Below are positions 46,198-54,549 of a DNA stretch of 64,000 nucleotides, piece after piece. Location: the NCBI RefSeq assembly GCF_951805225.1, contig NZ_OX638201.1, positions 5,146,001-5,210,000 of the forward strand, in the 5' to 3' direction. Origin of the DNA: an uncultured Flavobacterium sp. GTDB lineage: Bacteria > Bacteroidota > Bacteroidia > Flavobacteriales > Flavobacteriaceae. Made by a program: the position numbers and the translations under genes. Positions within the stretch are counted from its first letter, which is position 1, and each line of letters starts with the position of its first letter. Below the pieces are notes generated by a model. The model saw nothing but the letters and a program-made list of their open reading frames with translations, made no database searches and was not told the DNA's origin.

Positions 46198-46207
46198 GAT
46201 AAAATTT

Positions 46208-48232
46208 TTAGTTTAACTTATAATATCCCTTTTCACTTGTTGCGTGAAAAGGGATATTTTTTTTGATGCAAGTTAATTTCCAATTCTTAACGATCGAATT
46301 AGAATTTGAAGCATCTGCAATTATTACCTTCGGGCGTAAATCCTTCAAAAGCCTATCTAAGTTTAATTTTGGAGATTGAGTAAGAAGTAATATGTCCGGC
46401 TGAATTTTGTTCTCGTAAATTCCTGTGCTGTCTAAAACCAGTATTTTTTTTCCGTTAAAGAATAATGTATTCTTAATTTTATGGGTGCTTTTTAAAACGC
46501 CAAAATTCCCGACTAAATAAGAGGTTGAAACATTGTTTTTGGCAAGAGTATCGCTTGTGATAAAGTTTATATTTTTTCCAATCCTTTCAGATATTAAAGT
46601 GTTTTTCTTGGTATGATAAACGATTAATTCCTGCTGACTTTCGGTTTCTTTTTTAGTATATATAAAAGAAATCTGAACAATAACTATACTAAGTAAAAGT
46701 GAAATCGTTTTATTGAAATTTGGCTTAGCCATCCAAATTGTGCCTGTAATTATCAATAGGTAAATAGTCACCAGATAATAAAAATTGAAACTTATATCCC
46801 GAATCACAAACGATTCAAATGTTGCAACAAAGTGAATCATTAGATTTAGAAGATAAATGCTCTTTTCGAAAATAACCACAAAAATGACTGGTGGACTATA
46901 AAAAACGGCAATGATCATAACTATAATTCCGGCAATCATTATAAATGATAGTACAGGAAGAATGATAATATTGGTTACAAAAAATAATCCTGGAAATTGA
47001 TGAAAATAATACAAGCAAACTGGTAAAGTGCCTATTTGTGCAGCGAAAGAAACTGTCAAAGCATTCCATATGTAAATTGTTATTTTGTGTTTTGGAGTCC
47101 ACAGATTTTTTAAAATTGGTTGTAGCCAAAGAATGAAAAACAGGGCTAAATAACTTAATTGAAAACCGACATCAAACAGAAAATAAGGTTCAAATAATAG
47201 TATCAATAAAATAGAAACTAATAAAGTATGGTAGATGTTTCCGCTTCTGCGCAAATGGTTTCCTATCGCAAGAAAGGAAAACATGACAACTGAGCGTAAA
47301 ACGGGCGGAGATAAACCTGAAATTATAGCGAAAATTGCCAATGATACTAAAATGGAAATCAATTTTATAAAAGAACCTTTTCGATTGTTCGGAATTGGTT
47401 TTAGAATAAAATTTATAAACAGCATTATGAATCCAACGTGTAATCCAGAAACGGATAATACATGCGTTGTGCCAGAATATTGGTAATCTTTTATTATCTC
47501 TGATGAAATCTCTTGCTGTTGCCCTAAAATCAAAGCAAGTGCAACGTTCATTTCGTCTTTGCTGAAATGCGCTTTTTCAAGATTTTTTATTATTCTGGAA
47601 TGCAAACGACCGGAATAATACCAAATGTCCTTTTTTATATTTTTATCAATTGCGATTTCAGATTTTCGGCAATAAATCTGTCCGTAGATTTGTTTGTTTT
47701 CTAAATACTTGGCATAATCGAATTGATTAGGATTTTTGCTTGAAGTATTTCCTTGTAGAATTGTTTTTACCCGAATTGTATTTCCTAAAATAACATTGTT
47801 TTTTGTACTGTCTTTTTGAATGTTTACAATTATTCTGCCTGTATTAGTTTTGTTTTCAATTTGGTTTATAATGCCAATATAACGATCATTAAAGTCGTTG
47901 CTTTTTAGTTTTTCACGTAAAGTGAAAGTTATAAACTGGGGTTTTTCAAATGCTGTTTTAGCATGTATGTAATTCGATTCCTGATAAGAATCTGTTTGTA
48001 ATTGCAGCGTAATCAAACCAATGAAAAAAGAAACTATAGAAGTAATTATTCCAAAAAGAATATTGAGTTTTTTGTTTTTAGCAATAAAGAAATACAGAAT
48101 GAAGAATATTGTGGCGATTGAAATAAGTATTATTCCTGCCGTTGTTATCGAAGGTTTTGCGTAGTAAGAAACAATAATGCCAAGAATAAAGCTAATTGTA
48201 ATTTTAGCCAAAGGAAAATCTAATACTTTCAT
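46208..48232 (-). CDS. comEC: ComEC/Rec2-family DNA-uptake channel protein
   Basis: 674-aa inner-membrane protein. About four N-terminal hydrophobic stretches and a DUF4131-like soluble part (about 100-215), then the competence domain with HVLSVSGLHVGFIMLFINFIL and many membrane segments to about residue 535. The C-terminal region (YHTKKNTLISERIGKNINF...) occupies the place of the metallo-beta-lactamase domain but is only about 130 residues long and shows no HxHxDH motif. In other bacteria ComEC forms the channel for transforming DNA. Last gene of a leftward run. Confidence 0.87.
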   Translation of the reverse strand: MKVLDFPLAKITISFILGIIVSYYAKPSITTAGIILISIATIFFILYFFIAKNKKLNILFGIITSIVSFFIGLITLQLQTDSYQESNYIHAKTAFEKPQFITFTLREKLKSNDFNDRYIGIINQIENKTNTGRIIVNIQKDSTKNNVILGNTIRVKTILQGNTSSKNPNQFDYAKYLENKQIYGQIYCRKSEIAIDKNIKKDIWYYSGRLHSRIIKNLEKAHFSKDEMNVALALILGQQQEISSEIIKDYQYSGTTHVLSVSGLHVGFIMLFINFILKPIPNNRKGSFIKLISILVSLAIFAIISGLSPPVLRSVVMFSFLAIGNHLRRSGNIYHTLLVSILLILLFEPYFLFDVGFQLSYLALFFILWLQPILKNLWTPKHKITIYIWNALTVSFAAQIGTLPVCLYYFHQFPGLFFVTNIIILPVLSFIMIAGIIVMIIAVFYSPPVIFVVIFEKSIYLLNLMIHFVATFESFVIRDISFNFYYLVTIYLLIITGTIWMAKPNFNKTISLLLSIVIVQISFIYTKKETESQQELIVYHTKKNTLISERIGKNINFITSDTLAKNNVSTSYLVGNFGVLKSTHKIKNTLFFNGKKILVLDSTGIYENKIQPDILLLTQSPKLNLDRLLKDLRPKVIIADASNSNSIVKNWKLTCIKKNIPFHATSEKGYYKLN
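46222..46264 (+). terminator. Terminator inside the end of comEC
   Basis: ATATCCCTTTTCAC-TTGTTGC-GTGAAAAGGGATAT followed by eight T residues. On the plus strand it ends the thioredoxin paralogue transcript. On the minus strand the same bases encode the C-terminus IPFHATSEKGYYK of ComEC. Confidence 0.88.
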
Positions 48233-48288
48233 GGTTTAAAAGTATTAAAATTTTGTAAGAAAAAGAATATATTTTTATATATTTCAAA

Positions 48289-48774
48289 TTATTCGATTAC
48301 TCTGTTAATTTGAGCAAAAGAATTTCCGTAATATGCCTCTTTTGTAGACGAAATTATTACTCCTTTGGATGTTGAGGAATGTACAAATTTTATTTCGCTC
48401 GAATTTACTTCAACAATAAGTCCAACATGATTAATTTGTTTGCTTTTGTTTGTTTTAAAGAAGATTAAATCGCCTTTTCGAGCATCATCAAATTTGATTA
48501 TTGTACCTATTTTAGATTGCTCAAAAGAGCTTCTTGGTAGTTTTATATTTTCAGATTCAAATGTAGTATATACCAATCCGGAACAATCGAATCCGCTTTT
48601 TGTGGTTCCTCCGGCTTTATATCGAACACCAATATTATCAGTCGCTTTATCGATTAATTTATTAACGGTATATCTATTTTCTTTTTTCGATTCATTTTTG
48701 CTTACAGCATTTGATGTCGATTTACAAGAAGTAAAAGCAATCGCCAGAAGAAGGAAAATGAGTATTTTTTTCAA
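48289..48774 (-). CDS. NlpC/P60 cell-wall peptidase lipoprotein
   Basis: 161-aa lipoprotein (LLAIAFTSCKSTS). The C40 peptidase fold is complete: nucleophile Cys in SGFDCSGLVYTTF, histidine in INHVGLIVEVN and the third residue in FVHSSTSKGV. NlpC/P60 enzymes cut the peptide stems of peptidoglycan. The small size indicates one catalytic domain with a short linker. It is 12 bases past lpxB on the same strand. Confidence 0.92.
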   Translation of the reverse strand: MKKILIFLLLAIAFTSCKSTSNAVSKNESKKENRYTVNKLIDKATDNIGVRYKAGGTTKSGFDCSGLVYTTFESENIKLPRSSFEQSKIGTIIKFDDARKGDLIFFKTNKSKQINHVGLIVEVNSSEIKFVHSSTSKGVIISSTKEAYYGNSFAQINRVIE

Positions 48775-48786
48775 ATCAAAAAGGTT

Positions 48787-49905
48787 TTATGCCTGTTTTA
48801 AATCAGCTACAATAAGTTTTGCCGTTTTTTTACTTGCACCAACTCCGCCTAATTTTTGCTCCAGAATATCATAATTCTTTAGTAGTTTTTCGCGATATTG
48901 AGGTTCAAGTAATTTATATAACTCTTCTTTAATGCGTTTAGTATTGCAATCACTTTGAATTAATTCGGTTACAACTTCCTGATCCATTATTAAATTGACA
49001 AGCGAGATGTATTTTAGCGTAATAATGCGTTTTGCAATTTGGTACGAAATCGAACTTCCTTTATAACAAACTACTTCCGGAACTTTAAAAAGTGCCGTTT
49101 CAAGAGTTGCAGTTCCTGAAGTTACCAAAGCCGCTGTTGACGAACGAAGTAAATCATAGGTTTTATTCGAAACAAATGCGATGTTTTTGTTTTTTATAAA
49201 TTGCTGATAAAATTCATAATCCTGACTTGGGGCGCCGGCAATCACAAACTCATAATCCTGAAAATCATCGACAACACTTAGCATAACGCTCAGCATTTTT
49301 GTAATTTCTTGTTGGCGGCTTCCTGGCAAAACCGCAATAATTGGTTTGTCTCCCAATTTATGTTCTTCTCTAAAAGTCTTTTCGTCAAATGCAGGCTGAT
49401 TTTGAATGGCATCAATTAATGGATGTCCAACAAAATCTACCGGAAAATGATGTTTGTCTTCATAAAAACTTTTCTCAAAAGGTAAAATCACAAACATCTT
49501 GTCGACATCTTGTTTTATCGCTTTAATTCGGTTTTCTTTCCAAGCCCAAATTTGAGGAGAAATATAATAATGTGTTTTATAATTTAACTCTTTGGCCCAT
49601 TTTGCAATACGCATATTAAAGCCCGGATAATCGATGAAAATCAAAACATCAGGTTTGAATTCCGAGATGTCTTTTTTGCAAATCTTTATATTATTTAAGA
49701 TGGTTTTCAAATTGAAAATAACTTCAACAAATCCCATAAAGGCCAATTCACGATAGTGTTTTACTAATGTTCCGCCAGCTTTTTGCATTAAATCTCCACC
49801 CCAGAATCTAATTTCTGCTTGAGGATCTTCTTCATACAATGCCTTCATTAAATTTGAACCGTGTAAATCTCCAGAGGCTTCGCCAGCTATTATGTAATAC
49901 TTCAT
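48787..49905 (-). CDS. lpxB: Lipid-A-disaccharide synthase
   Basis: 372-aa peripheral membrane glycosyltransferase that joins UDP-diacylglucosamine and lipid X into the lipid A disaccharide. The start YYIIAGEASGDLHGSNLMKAL is the LpxB signature. PQIWAWKENRIKAIKQDVDKM, LPGSRQQEI and TSGTATLETALFKVPEVVCYKGS are further family motifs. Normal length. In Bacteroidota it commonly neighbours surE, as here. Confidence 0.96.
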   Translation of the reverse strand: MKYYIIAGEASGDLHGSNLMKALYEEDPQAEIRFWGGDLMQKAGGTLVKHYRELAFMGFVEVIFNLKTILNNIKICKKDISEFKPDVLIFIDYPGFNMRIAKWAKELNYKTHYYISPQIWAWKENRIKAIKQDVDKMFVILPFEKSFYEDKHHFPVDFVGHPLIDAIQNQPAFDEKTFREEHKLGDKPIIAVLPGSRQQEITKMLSVMLSVVDDFQDYEFVIAGAPSQDYEFYQQFIKNKNIAFVSNKTYDLLRSSTAALVTSGTATLETALFKVPEVVCYKGSSISYQIAKRIITLKYISLVNLIMDQEVVTELIQSDCNTKRIKEELYKLLEPQYREKLLKNYDILEQKLGGVGASKKTAKLIVADLKQA

Positions 49906-49973
49906 ATAGATTTCTTTGAAAGTGTTTTTCGATTTTTAAACACAATATTTTTTTTGCAGTGCAAAGATAAGAT

Positions 49974-50246
49974 TTAAATAAATAAGGTAGAAATTGCTAA
50001 AACAATCACTGCCAGAACCACGCCTCTTGCCATAAGTTCTTTGTTTCTTTTTAGAAGAATTAAAAAAACAGCAAGATCTAAAATAGTTCCCAGCGTAATT
50101 ACTTTTCCCAGATAACCTTGTTTTCTTATGGTTTCAAGTCCTGTTGAAACATCAAAAGTGGTAAAAAAGGTGATAAATAAATAACTTCCAAGAATTGAAG
50201 TAAAAATACCGATCATAAATCCGATAAGAAGGTCTGCTTTATTCAT
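49974..50246 (-). CDS. Small membrane protein between surE and lpxB
   Basis: 90 aa with three hydrophobic segments (LLIGFMIGIFTSILGSYLFITFF; VITLGTILDLAVFLILL; GVVLAVIVLAISTLFI). It overlaps the end of surE by 8 bases, which suggests coupled translation, and lies just ahead of lpxB. No function known to me. Confidence 0.8.
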   Translation of the reverse strand: MNKADLLIGFMIGIFTSILGSYLFITFFTTFDVSTGLETIRKQGYLGKVITLGTILDLAVFLILLKRNKELMARGVVLAVIVLAISTLFI

Positions 50247-51018
50247 TTAAATTCCAAGTATTAAGTTGTTGTATAGAGTGATGTGCCGTTAAGTCAAATT
50301 GTACCGGAACTACAGAAATGTATCCATTTTCTAAAGCCCATTCGTCAGTATCTTCACCTTTATCTTCGTTGGTGAATTTTCCGGTTAACCAATAATAATC
50401 TTTCCCGAAAGGAGTTTGTCGTTTGTCAAATTTCTGCGCATAATAAGCTTTCGCCTGACGACAAATTTTAATTCCTTTAATTTCGTTTTCTTTTAATTTA
50501 GGGAAATTGACATTTAAAACGACACCTGCAGGTAATTTATTGGCTAAAGTTTCTAAAGTAATTTTTTTTACGAATGATTTTATTTGCTCAAAATCGGCAT
50601 TCCAGTCAAAGTCTAATAATGAAAATCCAATTGCCTGAATTCCTTCAATTCCTGCTTCAACAGCGGCGCTCATAGTTCCTGAATAAATTACATTTATAGA
50701 AGAGTTTGAACCGTGATTGATTCCGGAAACACACAGATCCGGTTTGCGTTTTAAGATTTCATTTACGGCCAGTTTGACGCAATCTACAGGAGTTCCTGAG
50801 CAGCTATATTCGGTTATAATGTCATCTTCTTTTGAGATTTTGTCCAAAAACAAAGTATTATTAATGGTTATGGCATGTCCCATTGCACTTTGAGGTTTGT
50901 CCGGAGCTACGACGACAACTTCGCCAATAGTTTCCATAACGCTTATTAACGCTCTGATTCCGGGAGCCAAAATACCATCATCGTTGGTAACTAATATTAG
51001 AGGTTTTTCGCTTTTCAT
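50239..51018 (-). CDS. surE: 5'/3'-nucleotidase SurE
   Basis: 259-aa metal-dependent nucleotidase. The N-terminal ILVTNDDGILAPGIRAL contains the Asp-Asp metal pair, and VVAPDKPQSAMGHAIT and CSGTPVDCVKL follow, then PDLCVSGINHGSNSSINVIYSGTMSAA with the conserved Asn and Ser. Length is normal. It dephosphorylates nucleoside monophosphates and is known for stress survival. It heads the run surE, small protein, lpxB, NlpC/P60, comEC. Confidence 0.96.
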   Translation of the reverse strand: MKSEKPLILVTNDDGILAPGIRALISVMETIGEVVVVAPDKPQSAMGHAITINNTLFLDKISKEDDIITEYSCSGTPVDCVKLAVNEILKRKPDLCVSGINHGSNSSINVIYSGTMSAAVEAGIEGIQAIGFSLLDFDWNADFEQIKSFVKKITLETLANKLPAGVVLNVNFPKLKENEIKGIKICRQAKAYYAQKFDKRQTPFGKDYYWLTGKFTNEDKGEDTDEWALENGYISVVPVQFDLTAHHSIQQLNTWNLNE

Positions 51019-51221
51019 TTACGAATTATGGTTTTAAATGTAGGATTTTAAAACAAATGTAGTGACAGATTTTGGTTGAATAGTCACAAATAAAGTAAAA
51101 TTTGTCAACTAATTTAAAGAAGATTTTAGCGCGTCAAACATTTTTATATCTTTAACAAAAAATTATAGTGAGCTTGGCTTTGTTGGCACAGTTTTTACCG
51201 TAACTTAGATTAAAAAATTTG

Positions 51222-53405
51222 ATGAATGCTATTATTCAATTTATGAAAAGAAATTATAAAATACTTATAGCTGTATTATGCTTGTCATTAACCTTATTTG
51301 CTTTTAAGATTAATGCAGATAAAACGATAGACCCGGACCCAAATAGAGATAAAACGCTTTTAGAATTGCTTGCTTTTGTTATTGAAAAAGGACATTACAG
51401 CCCTGCAGAAATAAATGATGAGTTTTCTAAAGGAATTTTTAAAGATTATATCGAAGCGCTGGATCCTTCAAAGAGATTCTTTCTTCAGTCTGATATTGAC
51501 GAATTCAAACAATATGAATTGCAGTTAGACGATCAGTTCTTGAATAAAGATTTGACGTTCTTCAATCTCACTTATACAAGATTGATGAAACGTATGGAAG
51601 AAAGCAAAAAACGTTATAAGACTATTTTAGCGCAACCTTTCAACTATACTGTTGATGAGAGTTTTAATGCCGATTATGAGCATATTCCGTATGCAAAAAA
51701 TCTAACTGAAATCAACGAAAGATGGAGAAAACAAATCAAATTGTCGACACTTTCTTCGCTTGTTGCTAAACAAAAATTAGAAGAGGATAAAAAGAAAAAA
51801 GATCCTGCTTACAAAGAAAAATCTTTTGATACATTAGAGAAAGAAACTCGTGATAGTTCTTTAAAATCACTAGACGATAACTTTGGTGTAATTAAAGATT
51901 TGAACAAAGAAGATTGGTTTTCTGTATATGTAAACTCAATCATGACACGTTTTGACCCGCACACAAGCTATTTTGCACCTGAAGAAAAAGATCGTTTTGA
52001 TGTTAATATCAGTGGAAAACTAGAAGGAATTGGGGCAAGATTAGTGAAGAAAAATGACTTTACTCAAATTGATGAATTGATCTCTGGAGGTCCTGCATGG
52101 AAAGGTAAAGAATTGGAAGCTGGAGATTTAATTTTGAAAGTAGCACAAGGAAACGAAGAGCCAGTTGATGTAGTTGGAATGCGTTTGGACGATGTTGTGA
52201 AAAAAATTAAAGGTCACAAAGGAACTGAAGTTAAACTTACAGTTAAAAAAGTTGACGGAACAATCAAAGTAATTTCAATTACAAGAGACGTTGTTGAAAT
52301 CGAAGAAACTTATGCTAAATCTAGTATTGTAGAAAGAAATGGATTGAAATATGGTGTAATTTATTTACCTAAATTCTACATTGATTTTGAAAATAAAGAT
52401 GGTCGTGATGCCGGAAAAGATATTGCTCTTGAAGTAGAAAGACTGAAAAAAGAAGACATCAACGGTATCGTACTTGATGTACGTGATGATGGTGGTGGAT
52501 CTTTGTCTACAGTTGTTGATATTGCAGGTTTATTTATCGAAGAAGGACCAATTGTTCAGGTGAAATCTGCAGGTAAAAAGAAAGAAGTTTTATACGATAA
52601 AGATAAAAAAATCGAGTGGGACGGACCATTAGTAATTATGGTTAACAGTTTCTCGGCTTCTGCATCAGAGATTTTGGCTGCTGCAATTCAGGATTATAAA
52701 CGTGGAGTTATAATTGGTAGTAAACAAACTTATGGTAAAGGAACAGTGCAAAATGTACTTGATTTGAACCAATTTGTTCGTAATGCAAATTATGGAGATT
52801 TAGGAGCTTTGAAAATTACAGGGCAAAAATTCTACAGAATCAACGGAGGTTCAACTCAGTTAGAAGGTGTTCATAGTGATGTTGTTATGCCAGATCGTTA
52901 TGCTTACTTAAAAATGGGTGAGCGTGATATTGACAATGCAATGCCTTGGGATAAAATTGATCCTGCTGATTACAGCACTTGGACTTCAAACGAGAATTTT
53001 GCTAAAGCAATTGATAATAGTAAAAACAGAATCGCTCAAAATGCACAATTCAAATTGATTGAAGATAATGCAAAATGGATCGATGTTAAGAATAAAGAGA
53101 ATACTTATAGCTTGAATATTACTAGCTTTAAAGCTACTCAGGAACAAGTTGAAAATGAAGGTAAAAAATACAAACCTATTTCAGATTATAAAAATAGCTT
53201 GACTTTTAAATCTTTGCCTTACGAAGAGCTTGAAATGAAAAATGACGCTACATTAAAAGAAAAGAGAGATGCTTGGCACCAGGCTTTATCTAAAGACGTT
53301 TATGTGGAAGAGGCTTTGAATGTACTAGATGATTTACAGTCTAAAGGTTATGTAAAAAACACTGTTTCTCCTAAAATGAAAAAGGATAAATTGGTAAAAT
53401 CTTAG
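51222..53405 (+). CDS. Carboxy-terminal processing peptidase (Prc/Tsp, S41)
   Basis: About 727 aa. An N-terminal signal or anchor (KILIAVLCLSLTLFAFKINA) leads into a helical N-terminal domain (about 35-240), a PDZ domain (about 255-345; GIGARLVKKNDFTQIDELISGGPAWKG), and the S41 serine peptidase domain with VRDDGGGSL, the nucleophile in NSFSASASEILAAAI and Lys in TYGKGTVQNV. A C-terminal helical part (about 560-725) is Tsp-like. It trims C-termini of envelope proteins. ATG at 51222 is used, and ATG at 51243 (MKRNYK) is an alternative. Confidence 0.92.
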   Translation: MNAIIQFMKRNYKILIAVLCLSLTLFAFKINADKTIDPDPNRDKTLLELLAFVIEKGHYSPAEINDEFSKGIFKDYIEALDPSKRFFLQSDIDEFKQYELQLDDQFLNKDLTFFNLTYTRLMKRMEESKKRYKTILAQPFNYTVDESFNADYEHIPYAKNLTEINERWRKQIKLSTLSSLVAKQKLEEDKKKKDPAYKEKSFDTLEKETRDSSLKSLDDNFGVIKDLNKEDWFSVYVNSIMTRFDPHTSYFAPEEKDRFDVNISGKLEGIGARLVKKNDFTQIDELISGGPAWKGKELEAGDLILKVAQGNEEPVDVVGMRLDDVVKKIKGHKGTEVKLTVKKVDGTIKVISITRDVVEIEETYAKSSIVERNGLKYGVIYLPKFYIDFENKDGRDAGKDIALEVERLKKEDINGIVLDVRDDGGGSLSTVVDIAGLFIEEGPIVQVKSAGKKKEVLYDKDKKIEWDGPLVIMVNSFSASASEILAAAIQDYKRGVIIGSKQTYGKGTVQNVLDLNQFVRNANYGDLGALKITGQKFYRINGGSTQLEGVHSDVVMPDRYAYLKMGERDIDNAMPWDKIDPADYSTWTSNENFAKAIDNSKNRIAQNAQFKLIEDNAKWIDVKNKENTYSLNITSFKATQEQVENEGKKYKPISDYKNSLTFKSLPYEELEMKNDATLKEKRDAWHQALSKDVYVEEALNVLDDLQSKGYVKNTVSPKMKKDKLVKS

Positions 53406-53430
53406 ATCTTTATAGAACTAATTTGTTATT

Positions 53431-53469
53431 AAAACGCTCCAAAAAGCTTAATTTTTGGAGCGTTTTTTT
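53431..53469 (+). terminator. Rho-independent terminator after the tail-specific protease
   Basis: AAAACGCTCCAAAAA-GCTTAA-TTTTTGGAGCGTTTTTTT, 26 bases after the stop. Confidence 0.92.
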
Positions 53470-53552
53470 GTAAGTTTATATAGTATAAGAAGTAATTTGT
53501 AATCTGTTAGAAGTCCTTACTAAGTGTTGAATATTGAAAAAAAGATTGTTGT

Positions 53553-54335
53553 ATGAAGAATTGTATTGTTTTAGGTTTGATTGGTTTTTTGTTTTTGTCT
53601 TGTAAAAATGAAATCAAGGAAAAAGAAAATTTAGCACAAGAACAGGAATCTGGTTTTGTCTCGGATCAAAATAATACAGGTTCGGGATTTTCTGTTTCAT
53701 ATTTGCCTACATCTACAACAAAGCAAATTGTTAAGCATAAATATTATACACTTTCTTATAATGAAAAATATGAGCAAGCCGAATGGGTTGCTTACGAATT
53801 AAAGAAAGAATATCTGAAAAACGGGAATTATAAACGTCCGTATTTTATTGAAGATCCAAGTGTGACAACAGGTTCTGCGGATTGGAGAAACTACAAAAAA
53901 TCAGGTTATGATAAAGGACATCTTTGCCCTGCAGGCGATATGGAATTTGATCAAAGCGCTTATAATGATACTTTTTATACGTCTAATATTTCGCCTCAAA
54001 AGCATGATTTCAATAGCGGAATCTGGAATAGATTAGAGCAAAAGACACGTTATTGGGCAGAGAAATACAGTGATATTTATGTTGTAACGGGTGGAATTCT
54101 GAAAGATTCGGATAAAACAATAGGGACCGAAAATGTTGCCGTCCCTAAATATTTTTATAAAATTATTCTAACTAAATCTGGTAAAGAACACAAAGCAATT
54201 GCTTTTTTGGTTCCGAATGAAGATAGCAATAAATCACTTTATGATTTTGTAGTTCCTATTGAGACTCTTGAAAAAATGACAGGAATTGATTTCTTTCCAA
54301 ATTTGAAAAACTTGAAAAGCAGTAAGGATTTTTAA
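53553..54335 (+). CDS. DNA/RNA non-specific endonuclease (NUC1), lipoprotein
   Basis: 260-aa protein with a lipoprotein signal (GFLFLSCKNE). The beta-beta-alpha-metal nuclease motif is GYDKGHLCPAGDM, with the general-base histidine; NDTFYTSNISPQKHDFNSGIWNRLEQ brings the metal-binding asparagine and the arginine/glutamate helix. The family cuts single- and double-stranded nucleic acid without sequence preference. Being lipid-anchored it probably degrades external DNA for nutrients, next door to a ComEC channel gene but in a different transcript. Confidence 0.92.
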   Translation: MKNCIVLGLIGFLFLSCKNEIKEKENLAQEQESGFVSDQNNTGSGFSVSYLPTSTTKQIVKHKYYTLSYNEKYEQAEWVAYELKKEYLKNGNYKRPYFIEDPSVTTGSADWRNYKKSGYDKGHLCPAGDMEFDQSAYNDTFYTSNISPQKHDFNSGIWNRLEQKTRYWAEKYSDIYVVTGGILKDSDKTIGTENVAVPKYFYKIILTKSGKEHKAIAFLVPNEDSNKSLYDFVVPIETLEKMTGIDFFPNLKNLKSSKDF

Positions 54336-54378
54336 GTTGCTAAAAACAGGTTTATAAATGCTAATCAAAAGTTGAGAT

Positions 54379-54530
54379 GTGCCTTTAGGCACTAAATATT
54401 GGTAGAAAACAGGAATATGAATAAATTTAGCGTGCCGTAGGTACGCAATAGTTAGCATTCTGTTGCGTACCTACGGCACGCCAGCACATTACAAACTTAG
54501 TTTTTACCAATATTTAGTGCCTAAAGGCAC
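54379..54530. repeat. Nested palindromic REP-like element
   Basis: Outer arms GTGCCTTTAGGCACTAAATATTGGTA (54379-54404, extending to 54408) and its complement (54501-54530) enclose inner arms GCGTGCCGTAGGTACGCAA (54430-54448) and its complement (54463-54481). Each arm also holds short internal palindromes. No ORF is present. It resembles bacterial repetitive extragenic palindromes and lies between convergent nuclease and MFS genes. Confidence 0.8.
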
Positions 54531-54549
54531 AAATTGTAAACTTTCAACC

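Noticed and set aside
48440..48874. 144-codon plus-strand ORF
   Set aside because: Antisense to the NlpC/P60 and lpxB genes, both with complete motifs.
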